64,000 nt of DNA from Sphingobium fontiphilum (lineage in GTDB: Bacteria; Pseudomonadota; Alphaproteobacteria; Sphingomonadales; Sphingomonadaceae). The translations under genes were made by a program, and so were the position numbers. Location: contig NZ_JACIEB010000003.1 in NCBI RefSeq assembly GCF_014196635.1, forward strand, positions 1 to 64,000, in the 5' to 3' direction. Of this stretch, positions 1 to 6,611 are shown piece by piece; position 1 is the stretch's first letter, and each line of letters starts with the position of its first letter. The notes under the pieces were generated by a model. That model made no database searches. It was not told the origin of the DNA and saw nothing but the letters and a program-made list of their open reading frames with translations.

Positions 1-124
1 ATGGTGCTCCCTTGGTGGATCGTGACAATCACACCGTGGAGGATCGGGCCAATCCGAATCAAACCCTCAACAGAGCGCCGTCCACACCATCACCGTAATT
101 CCTCGTAATTCCAGACAACAACTT

Positions 125-150
125 AGCAGTGGGTAGGAGCCACTGCTTTT
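125..150 (+). terminator. Possible rho-independent terminator
   Basis: An 8-bp perfect stem (AGCAGTGG paired with CCACTGCT, loop of 7) is followed by a short T run on the plus strand. No plus-strand gene is seen upstream inside the window, so it would end a transcript entering from the left. Bases 1-199 otherwise show no gene I can support. Confidence 0.4.
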
Positions 151-199
151 ATCTTGCTTTTCACCTTTTCCCTTCCTCGTCCGCAAAATCCGCGCTCCA

Positions 200-631
200 T
201 CACTCTGCCATCGCAAGCGCCGCAACCGCCGCAGAGCCCAAAGCCTCATCAGAGCCAAGGGCGGCTTCCATCTTGTTGGGCAGCGGAGCGAACCCGTCAT
301 CGACACCCTCATTTCGCGTCGGGATCAGCGTCACGGCCGCATCATCGGTCGTCTCGACCTCTACGCATTTGGCCGAGTTCACGAACGTGCCGAACGATTT
401 GACACCCGCAAGATCAAGCACCGGATCGAACAGATTGGTGAACGACCTCGGGTGTGGAACGCCCTCGCGTGACGCTGCCAGACATTCCCTAACCGCGCGA
501 CCAACTTCGCCCTTGTCTTCCTTTTCGACCGCCAGAACCGGGGGATTAATTACCCAGACTCCAGCGGTCGTTTTTGACGAGCTGTGCACGTACAGCTTGC
601 CCTTACGCTCGTAGATCGTCGCAGCTTTCAT
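200..631 (-). CDS. Putative immunity protein for the adjacent CdiA-type toxin module
   Basis: 143 residues, no signal peptide or membrane segment, so cytoplasmic. It begins MKAATIYERKGKLYVHSS and is mildly acidic. I do not recognise the family with certainty. The function is inferred from position: it starts 17 bp after the stop of a CdiA-like C-terminal toxin domain on the same strand, the usual toxin-then-immunity order. In such systems the small downstream protein binds the toxin and protects the producer and its siblings. ATG start at 631. The reading frame is intact although the toxin before it has lost its carrier protein, which fits selection to keep protection. Confidence 0.6.
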   Translation of the reverse strand: MKAATIYERKGKLYVHSSSKTTAGVWVINPPVLAVEKEDKGEVGRAVRECLAASREGVPHPRSFTNLFDPVLDLAGVKSFGTFVNSAKCVEVETTDDAAVTLIPTRNEGVDDGFAPLPNKMEAALGSDEALGSAAVAALAMAE

Positions 632-648
632 TGGTCAGGCTCGCCTCA

Positions 649-1047
649 TTATGGGAAGGGTATGACATTCACGGTGACGCCGCGCGAGGCTCCATACTTC
701 ACCGTCTGACTGATGATAGCCTGCTGCGCCGCCGATCCGCTATGGGGGATCGCAAGATCGAGCGCGCGCCCCGTTATGTCTTGCCCGCGAATACGAACAC
801 CAGCCCAAGTCCTTCCCTGGAAGCCAGCGACCTTGTCCACATAGCCATTGAGAGTTCGCGTCAGCGTGGACCCGCTTTGGTATGTCGCGGCATCAAGATC
901 GATGCTTTTGATGCTGGTCGCCAGCCCATTTTCGAATCGATCGATCACGGGGAAATTGCCGGGCAGATTATGCCCGAGCCTCTGTTCGATCTGCTGGCCG
1001 CGCTGGAAGGGGTTGAGTTTCCAGACGCCACTCTCTGCGGCAAAGTC
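649..1047 (-). pseudogene. Orphan CdiA C-terminal endonuclease-toxin domain without its own start
   Basis: The frame is open from 1047 to the stop at 649 (132 residues). Read through, it starts DFAAESGVWKLNPFQRGQ, continues with a VIDRFENG segment and a GYVDKVAGF segment, and ends with RALDLAIPHSGSAAQQA and GASRGVTVNVIPFP. That pattern is familiar from C-terminal endonuclease toxin domains of filamentous-haemagglutinin/CdiA proteins. No ATG precedes the domain; the first candidate is a GTG at 948, which would drop the conserved LNPFQRGQ part. The frame begins directly after the stop codon of the preceding immunity-like gene. This is the hallmark of a displaced (orphan) CdiA-CT module, silent unless recombined onto a full-length carrier. 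No carrier is in the window. Confidence 0.75.
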
Positions 1048-1362
1048 TTAACCGCTGGGCTCACCATAGCAGGCGCGCACGACGAGATCGGCCAGCGCCT
1101 GTTCGTCGGGTGCGACGCGAACACAGCATCCCGTGTCGTCGTGAAACATAGCTGTAATCTCACCTCCCGGAAGGTCGATCACAGCAGCCTGTGAGTAAGG
1201 AAATTGAACTGATTCAGGGGAATCCACGTCTAATTTTGACACTACGAAATTGATAAAATCTTGAAAATCATCGTCTTTCTCATAATCATTAAAGACGATG
1301 AAAATACCGTTCGGCTTTTTTATTTCAGACGTTTTTGGATAATTCAGATTGATCGCCATCAT
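1048..1362 (-). CDS. Putative immunity protein of the upstream, broken toxin module
   Basis: 104 residues, strongly acidic, no signal peptide; two adjacent ATGs at 1362 and 1359. I do not recognise the family. It sits between a toxin-like C-terminal tail that stops at 1363 and the orphan toxin domain that starts at 1047, so it is best read as the immunity gene of module 1. The coding strand is visibly richer in A/T than the surrounding genome, notably around 1200-1340, as expected for horizontally acquired immunity genes. Its stop (TAA, 1048-1050) is in the same frame as the following toxin domain. Confidence 0.55.
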   Translation of the reverse strand: MMAINLNYPKTSEIKKPNGIFIVFNDYEKDDDFQDFINFVVSKLDVDSPESVQFPYSQAAVIDLPGGEITAMFHDDTGCCVRVAPDEQALADLVVRACYGEPSG

Positions 1363-1494
1363 CTATTCCCCACGAAGCCAAACTTGGCGTCTACCGCTGC
1401 CCTCGACTTCTGTGACGAGGTTATGATGCTGTTCCAGAGATCGTCGCCAGAATACTTCACCGACTTGGTCGCGACAAGGATTACGGTGCCGGAT
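1363..1494 (-). pseudogene. 3' remnant of a toxin gene (module 1)
   Basis: 43 codons are open before the TAG at 1363-1365, ending with a segment reading SVKYSGDDLWNSII and then VDAKFGFVGE. The stop overlaps the neighbourhood of the immunity start at 1362 with no gap. There is no start codon, and the frame is closed upstream by a stop at 1495-1497. This is inferred to be the tail of a CdiA-type or similar toxin whose 5' part was lost. The break coincides with a perfect 13-bp tandem duplication at 1478-1503. Confidence 0.45.
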
Positions 1495-1503
1495 TACGGT
1501 GCC
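1478..1503. repeat. 13-bp perfect tandem duplication
   Basis: GGATTACGGTGCC occurs twice head to tail (1478-1490 and 1491-1503). It lies at the truncated end of the toxin remnant and about 40 bp from the transposase remnant, so it may mark a deletion or insertion junction. Confidence 0.85.
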
Positions 1504-1540
1504 AGTTTACTAAATACACGAAATATTTCAGTCAAACCGC

Positions 1541-1605
1541 ATGGCTCGCCCCCTCGCCTCGTCACCCCCGGTTTGCCTTGTCATGTGACCCAGCGGGGCA
1601 ATCGG
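1541..1605 (+). pseudogene. N-terminal remnant of a REP-associated tyrosine (IS200-like) transposase
   Basis: From 1544 the plus strand encodes RLVTPGLPCHVTQRGNR, the signature N-terminus of REP-associated Y1 transposases (typically MARxxRLVxPGxxxHVTQRGNR). The ATG at 1541 followed by GCTCGC would supply the expected MAR start, but it is one base out of frame. One C missing from the C run at 1549-1553 explains the shift. Similarity stops at about 1605, right before the 3' end of glmS. The gene is therefore both frameshifted and deleted to about 20 codons and cannot be active. Confidence 0.75.
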
Positions 1606-1653
1606 ATTGCGGTGACAGGGCGTAATTGCTGTAACCGACACTCCCGTCGCCCC

Positions 1654-3477
1654 TCACTCCACCGTCACGCTCTTCGCCAGGTTCCTCGGCTGGTCCACGT
1701 CCGTGCCCTTGGCCACCGCGACATGATAGGCCAGCAACTGCACCGGCACCGCATAGACGAGCGGCGCGATCAGGGGGTGGACCTCGGGCATCTCGATGGT
1801 CGCCATGCAGCCTTCCCCGGCCAGCGCAATCCCCTCGTCATCGGAAATCAGCACCACCTTGCCGCCGCGCGCCTGCACTTCCTGCATATTGCTGACGGTC
1901 TTGTCGAACAGCGGGCCGGACGGCGCAATCACGATCACCGGCACATTGTCGTCGATCAGCGCGATGGGGCCATGCTTCATCTCGCCCGCGGCATAGCCTT
2001 CGGCATGGATGTAGCTGATTTCCTTGAGCTTCAGCGCCCCTTCCAGCGCCATCGGATAATCCGGCCCCCGGCCCAGATACAGCACGTCGCGCGCCGGCGC
2101 GATCAGGTGGGCCATCGCCTCGATCTCGCCATCATGGCTCAGCGCCTCGTTCATCGCGGCGGGCGCTTCGGACAGGTGCCAGACGATTTCGGACTCCTCC
2201 TCCGCCGTCAACCGCCCCTTGGCCCGCGCCAGATTGGCGGCCAGCGCGGCCAGCACGGCGAGCTGACAGGTGAACGCCTTGGTCGACGCGACGCCGATTT
2301 CCGGGCCTGCATGGGTGGGCAGCAACAGGTCCGCCTCGCGCGCCATGCTGCTGGTCGGCACATTCACCACCACGGCGATGATCTGTCCCGCCGCCCTCGC
2401 GTGGCGCAGCGCGGCCAGCGTATCGGCCGTCTCGCCCGACTGGCTGATGAACAGGGCGAGGCCGCCCGGTTCCAGCACCGGATCGCGATAACGAAACTCG
2501 CTCGCCACATCGATGTCGACGGGCACGCGCGCGAATTTCTCGAACCAGTATTTCGCCACCAGCCCGGCATAATAGCTGGTGCCGCAGGCGACGATGGTGA
2601 TGCGGTTGACGGCGCTGAGGTCGAAATCCATGTCGGGCATGGCGACCTGATTTTCCATCCGGCGCAGATAGGAACGCAGCGTCTGGGCGACGACCACCGG
2701 CTGCTCGTAAATTTCCTTCTGCATGAAATGACGGTGATTGCCCTTGTCGATCATCGCGCCCGAAACGCCGCTGATCGTCACCGGGCGCTCTACCGGCATG
2801 TTGTCCTTGTCGAAAATCTCAGCGCCGTCATGGGTGATGACGACCCAGTCGCCCTCCTCCAGATAGGCGATGCGCTGCGTCAGCGGGGCGAGCGCCAGCG
2901 CGTCGGACCCCAGAAACGTCTCGCCATCGCCATAGCCCACGACCAGCGGCGAGCCGAGCCGCGCGCCGATCAGCATGTCGGGATGCTGGCGGAACAATAT
3001 GGCGAGCGCGAAGGCCCCGTGCAGGCGCGGCAGCACCTGCCGCACCGCGTCGCGCGGGGACGCGCCCTGCTCCACCAGTTCGCTGACCAGATGGGCGACG
3101 ACTTCGGTATCGGTCTGGCTGTCGAATGTGCGCCCGCGCGCGATCAACTCCTCGCGCAGCGGCTTGAAATTCTCGATAATGCCATTGTGGACCAGCGCCA
3201 CTTCGCCGGTCGCATGGGGATGGGCGTTGCTGGTGGTCGGCGCGCCATGGGTGGCCCAGCGCGTGTGGGCGATGCCGGTGGCGCCGGGCAGCGGGCTGTC
3301 GCGCAGCACCTCGACCAGATTGGCGAGCTTGCCCTCGGCCCGGCGGCGCTCGATCGCGCCCTGATGCACGGCGGCGACGCCCGCGCTGTCGTAACCGCGA
3401 TATTCCAGACGCTTCAGGCCATCGACCAGCCGTTCCGCCACGTCATCCTTGCCGACAATTCCGATGATACCGCACAT
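1654..3477 (-). CDS. glmS: Glutamine--fructose-6-phosphate aminotransferase (isomerizing)
   Basis: 607 residues, the usual family length. The enzyme converts fructose-6-phosphate and glutamine to glucosamine-6-phosphate, the first step toward UDP-N-acetylglucosamine for peptidoglycan and LPS. The start is set at the ATG at 3477 so that the protein begins MCGIIGIVG, placing the nucleophilic Cys directly after Met; a TTG nine bases upstream would bury it. The class II amidotransferase domain covers about residues 1-220 (HTRWATHG motif). Two SIS sugar-isomerase domains follow (about 280-420 and 455-590). The C-terminus PRNLAKSVTVE is typical. It lies downstream of glmU on the same strand, across a 247-bp hairpin-rich spacer, so partly independent control is possible. 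No glmS ribozyme is seen, as expected for this group. Confidence 0.97.
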   Translation of the reverse strand: MCGIIGIVGKDDVAERLVDGLKRLEYRGYDSAGVAAVHQGAIERRRAEGKLANLVEVLRDSPLPGATGIAHTRWATHGAPTTSNAHPHATGEVALVHNGIIENFKPLREELIARGRTFDSQTDTEVVAHLVSELVEQGASPRDAVRQVLPRLHGAFALAILFRQHPDMLIGARLGSPLVVGYGDGETFLGSDALALAPLTQRIAYLEEGDWVVITHDGAEIFDKDNMPVERPVTISGVSGAMIDKGNHRHFMQKEIYEQPVVVAQTLRSYLRRMENQVAMPDMDFDLSAVNRITIVACGTSYYAGLVAKYWFEKFARVPVDIDVASEFRYRDPVLEPGGLALFISQSGETADTLAALRHARAAGQIIAVVVNVPTSSMAREADLLLPTHAGPEIGVASTKAFTCQLAVLAALAANLARAKGRLTAEEESEIVWHLSEAPAAMNEALSHDGEIEAMAHLIAPARDVLYLGRGPDYPMALEGALKLKEISYIHAEGYAAGEMKHGPIALIDDNVPVIVIAPSGPLFDKTVSNMQEVQARGGKVVLISDDEGIALAGEGCMATIEMPEVHPLIAPLVYAVPVQLLAYHVAVAKGTDVDQPRNLAKSVTVE

Positions 3478-3584
3478 GCAGGACAAGCCCCGTCAGATGG
3501 AAGTTCACGCCCTTATGGGACGCAGAAATGGCCATGCCATTAATGCGGCGCGCGCGACAGGGGGCTTTCAGAGTTTGTTGGGAT

Positions 3585-3706
3585 ATGCGCCTTTGGCGCA
3601 TCCGCACAGGGCCACACCCCCACCCGACCGCCCAGACATGGTATCCTGATGGGCGGCCGGGTGGGGGTGTGGGCCGGTGCCGCATCGAAAATGCGCTCTT
3701 CCGCGC
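3585..3706. repeat. Cluster of three palindromes between glmU and glmS (REP-like)
   Basis: Three hairpins lie in 120 bp. The first is ATGCGCC-TTT-GGCGCAT at 3585-3601. The second is a very long one with 22-nt arms at 3612-3633 and 3651-3672, pairing at 21 of 22 positions around a 17-nt loop. The third is GAAAATGCGC-TCTTCC-GCGCATTTTC at about 3687-3712. The middle structure resembles REP/BIME-type palindromes mobilised by REP-associated transposases, a remnant of which lies at 1541. None has a T run, so simple termination is not indicated; mRNA-end protection or attenuation between the two genes is possible. Confidence 0.7.
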
Positions 3707-3724
3707 ATTTTCCAAACAGGACTC

Positions 3725-5074
3725 TCAGCCCTTGCTGGCCTTGCGCGCCTTCATTTTCTCGCGGAACCGCTTGGCCCAGCCCGACAGGCCGCGCTGTTCG
3801 GGCCGGACAAGGCACAGCGCGTCCGCCTCCACATCGCGCGTCACCACGCTGCCCGCGCCGACGATCGCGCCCGCGCCGATGCTGACCGGGGCGACCAGCG
3901 CGCTGTTGGAGCCGATGAACGCCCCCTCGCCGATCTGCGTCTGATATTTCAGGAAGCCGTCATAGTTGCAGGTGATGGTCCCCGCGCCGATATTGGCCCC
4001 CGCCCCGACGACCGCATCGCCGATATAGGACAGGTGGTTGGCCTTCGCCCCCTCACCCAACTGCGCCTTCTTCACCTCCACAAAATTGCCGACCTTCGCC
4101 TTCGGGCCGATGACCGCGCCGGGGCGTAGCCGGGCATAGGGGCCGATTTCCGCCCCGCTCGCCACGCTCGCCCCCTCCAGATGGGAAAAGGCGTGGATGA
4201 CGACATTGTCCGCCACGCTGACGCCGGGGCCGAACACGACATTGGGCTCCACCACCACATCGCGGCCCAGCACCGTGTCGTGACAGAAGTGGACGGTGTC
4301 GGGCGCGATCAGAGTCACGCCATCGCGCATCGCCTCGGCCCGGCGGCGCGCCTGCCACATGGCCTCCACCCCCGCCAGCTCGGCGCGGCTGTTGACGCCC
4401 GCCACTTCCCATGCCTCCGCCTCGATCACCGCGCTCGGCGCGCCGGGCAGCATGACGATGTCGGGCAGATAATATTCCCCGGCCGCATTGTCGTTGCCGA
4501 TCCGGTCGAGCAGCACGAACAGGTCGGTGGATCGCACCGCCATCAACCCGCTGTTGCACAGGGTCACCGCGCGCTCGGTCTCGCTCGCGTCCTTATATTC
4601 GACCATCTTGCCGATCACGCCCTGCCCGTCGGCGATGATCCGGCCATAAGCGGCGGCATCGTCGGGCCGAAAGCCCAGCACCACGGCGCGCGGCTCGTCG
4701 CCCCGGCTCAGCCGGTCCAGCATCGCCCGCATGGTTGCCGCCCGCACCAGCGGCACGTCGCCATAGAGGATCAGCACATCGCCCGCAAAGCCCGCCAGCG
4801 CATCATGCGCCTGCGCCACGGCATGGCCGGTGCCCAGTTGCCGGTCCTGCACCGCGATGGCGACATCCATGCCCGCAACGGCGGTCTCCACTTGGTCGCG
4901 GCCCGCGCCGACCACCACCACCTGCCGCTGCGGCGCCAGCTCGGCGACGCTCGCCAGCAGGTGCAACAGCATCGGCCGCCCGGCGACGGGGTGCAGCACC
5001 TTGTGCCGGGCCGACTTCATCCGCGTGCCCTGTCCTGCGGCCAGGATGATGACGGCGAGCGGGCGAGTGGTCAC
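3725..5074 (-). CDS. glmU: Bifunctional N-acetylglucosamine-1-P uridylyltransferase / glucosamine-1-P acetyltransferase
   Basis: 449 residues from the GTG at 5074, chosen because AAAGGA lies about 9 bp upstream and the length fits the family. An ATG at 5140 would add 22 poorly conserved residues. The enzyme acetylates glucosamine-1-phosphate and then makes UDP-GlcNAc in the cytoplasm. The N-terminal pyrophosphorylase domain shows LAAGQGTRM, the HKVLHPVAGRP segment and YGDVPL. The C-terminal part is a left-handed beta-helix of hexapeptide repeats (from about residue 250), with the NYDGFLKYQTQIG acetyltransferase segment. With glmS downstream, the two consecutive arms of amino-sugar synthesis sit together. 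Confidence 0.96.
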   Translation of the reverse strand: MTTRPLAVIILAAGQGTRMKSARHKVLHPVAGRPMLLHLLASVAELAPQRQVVVVGAGRDQVETAVAGMDVAIAVQDRQLGTGHAVAQAHDALAGFAGDVLILYGDVPLVRAATMRAMLDRLSRGDEPRAVVLGFRPDDAAAYGRIIADGQGVIGKMVEYKDASETERAVTLCNSGLMAVRSTDLFVLLDRIGNDNAAGEYYLPDIVMLPGAPSAVIEAEAWEVAGVNSRAELAGVEAMWQARRRAEAMRDGVTLIAPDTVHFCHDTVLGRDVVVEPNVVFGPGVSVADNVVIHAFSHLEGASVASGAEIGPYARLRPGAVIGPKAKVGNFVEVKKAQLGEGAKANHLSYIGDAVVGAGANIGAGTITCNYDGFLKYQTQIGEGAFIGSNSALVAPVSIGAGAIVGAGSVVTRDVEADALCLVRPEQRGLSGWAKRFREKMKARKASKG

Positions 5075-5184
5075 GGGCGCATATCCTTTGTCTGTTCGGG
5101 CCGGAATGGGAGTGCTCAAAATCTGTTGGCTCTCTGGCATGTTTGGCTTGCCTTTGCCACCGCCCCGGCGGCATGGAACCGGCC

Positions 5185-5853
5185 ATGGCGCACATTCCTT
5201 TCGATATTGTTGGCTTCGACCTCGACGGCACCCTGCTCGACACCAGCGGCGATCTCGCGGCCGCGGTCAATTACGCCATCGCCACGATCGACCGCCCGCA
5301 CTTCCCCGTCGACGCCATCCGCCCCTTTGTGGGCAAAGGCGCGCGAGTGATGCTGGAGAGGGCGCTCACCGCTTCTGGCGGCTGCGACGACGCCCTGCTG
5401 GGCCAAACGCTGCCGATCCTGCTGGACTATTATCAGCAGAACCTCGCCATCCACTCATTACCCTATCCCGGCCTGATCGCCGCCCTGGACCAGTTGGCGG
5501 ACGCGGGCGTGCGGCTCGCCATCTGCACCAACAAGGCGGAACGCTTCGCCGTGCCGCTGATGCATCAGATCGGCCTGTCCGACCGCTTCGCCAGCATCAT
5601 CGGCGGCGACACGGTCGGCGTGACAAAGCCCGACCCCGCCCCCATCCACGCCATGATCGAACGGGCGGGCGGCGGTCGCACGGTCTTTCTGGGCGACACG
5701 ATCAACGATATCGCAGGCGCGCGCAACGCCGGCATCGCCAATATCGCGGTCAGCTTCGGCTTTCTCGACGGCCCGGTCGAAAATCTGGAGGCGGACGCGG
5801 TGATAGACCATTTCGACGAGCTTTTGCCCCTGCTGGAACGCTGGCCCGCATGA
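5185..5853 (+). CDS. gph: Phosphoglycolate phosphatase (HAD superfamily)
   Basis: 222 residues. It is a haloacid-dehalogenase-fold phosphatase that should remove phosphate from 2-phosphoglycolate formed during DNA repair of 3'-phosphoglycolate ends or by oxygenase side reactions. Motif I is DLDGTLLDT near the N-terminus with both catalytic Asp. The motif II region is ICTNKAE, motif III includes the KPDPAP lysine, and motif IV is FLGDTINDIAGARNAG. The start at 5185 (MAHIPFDIVG) was chosen because GGAA sits just upstream and it matches family N-termini; ATGs at 5143 and 5173 are alternatives. It is divergent from glmU and its stop overlaps the next gene (ATGA). Confidence 0.9.
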   Translation: MAHIPFDIVGFDLDGTLLDTSGDLAAAVNYAIATIDRPHFPVDAIRPFVGKGARVMLERALTASGGCDDALLGQTLPILLDYYQQNLAIHSLPYPGLIAALDQLADAGVRLAICTNKAERFAVPLMHQIGLSDRFASIIGGDTVGVTKPDPAPIHAMIERAGGGRTVFLGDTINDIAGARNAGIANIAVSFGFLDGPVENLEADAVIDHFDELLPLLERWPA

Positions 5854-6611
5854 CGCTGCGGCTGGAGCGGGAGGGCGCGGTCGCCCGGCTGCTGATCGAC
5901 CGGGCGGACAAGCGCAACGCCATGAACCAGTCGATGTGGGGGGCGCTGCCAATGCTCGTCGAACAGGTGATGGCCGATGATGCCGTGCGCGTCCTCATCC
6001 TCGCCTCCGCCACGCCCGGCCTGTTCTGCGCGGGCGCGGACATTGGCGAATTTGCGGCGCACAGCGGCGATCCTGACTGGCGCATCGCCAATCAGGCGGC
6101 GATCCGCGCCAGCCAATATGCGCTCGCCCATGCGCCAAAGCCGGTGATCGCCGCCATCGAAGGCGATTGCGTGGGCGGCGGCTGCGGCCTCGCCATGGCT
6201 TGCGACATCCGCGTCGCCGCGCCCGCCGCCCGGCTGGGCATCACGCCCGCTAAACTGGGCATCGTCTATTCGCTGTTCGACACGAAATTGCTGGTCGATC
6301 TGGTCGGGCCGGGTCAGGCAAAGCGCGTGCTGATGACCGGCACGCTGTTCCCGGCGGACGAGGCGCTGGCGATGGGCCTGATCGATCAGGTCGCGCCCGA
6401 TCCGCTGGCCGCAGCGCTCGCCATGGCCACCACCATCGCGGGCAACGCGCAACATAGCGTGCGCAGCGCCAAGGCGATCATCACCCGCATCCTGAATGGT
6501 CAGGCCGACGATGACGAGGCGACTCTCGCGCTGTTCCGCGACGCCTTCACTCTCCCCGATTTCGCTGAGGGGGTCAGCGCCTTCCGCGCCAAACGCCGAC
6601 CGGAATTTTAG
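5850..6611 (+). CDS. Enoyl-CoA hydratase/isomerase (crotonase) family protein
   Basis: 253 residues, whole length a crotonase fold. The oxyanion-hole segments are clear: FCAGADIGEF and GGGCGLAMACDIR. The start ATG at 5850 overlaps the gph stop by 4 bp, indicating translational coupling. Oddity: where classical hydratases carry the first catalytic Glu (PEI/LG), this protein reads ITPAKLGI. Where the second Glu is expected (A-E-x-x-L-TG), it reads AKRVLMTG. Both catalytic glutamates therefore appear missing. A plain hydratase role is doubtful; decarboxylase, isomerase or hydrolase activity on an acyl-CoA is possible. The substrate cannot be read from sequence. Confidence 0.85.
   Translation: MTLRLEREGAVARLLIDRADKRNAMNQSMWGALPMLVEQVMADDAVRVLILASATPGLFCAGADIGEFAAHSGDPDWRIANQAAIRASQYALAHAPKPVIAAIEGDCVGGGCGLAMACDIRVAAPAARLGITPAKLGIVYSLFDTKLLVDLVGPGQAKRVLMTGTLFPADEALAMGLIDQVAPDPLAAALAMATTIAGNAQHSVRSAKAIITRILNGQADDDEATLALFRDAFTLPDFAEGVSAFRAKRRPEF

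Noticed and set aside
1261-3543. Plus-strand open frame of 760 codons over glmS
   Set aside because: It is the antisense shadow of glmS; the His/Arg/Gln-rich composition is typical of the frame opposite GC-rich codons. Only the short transposase remnant at its 5' end is meaningful.
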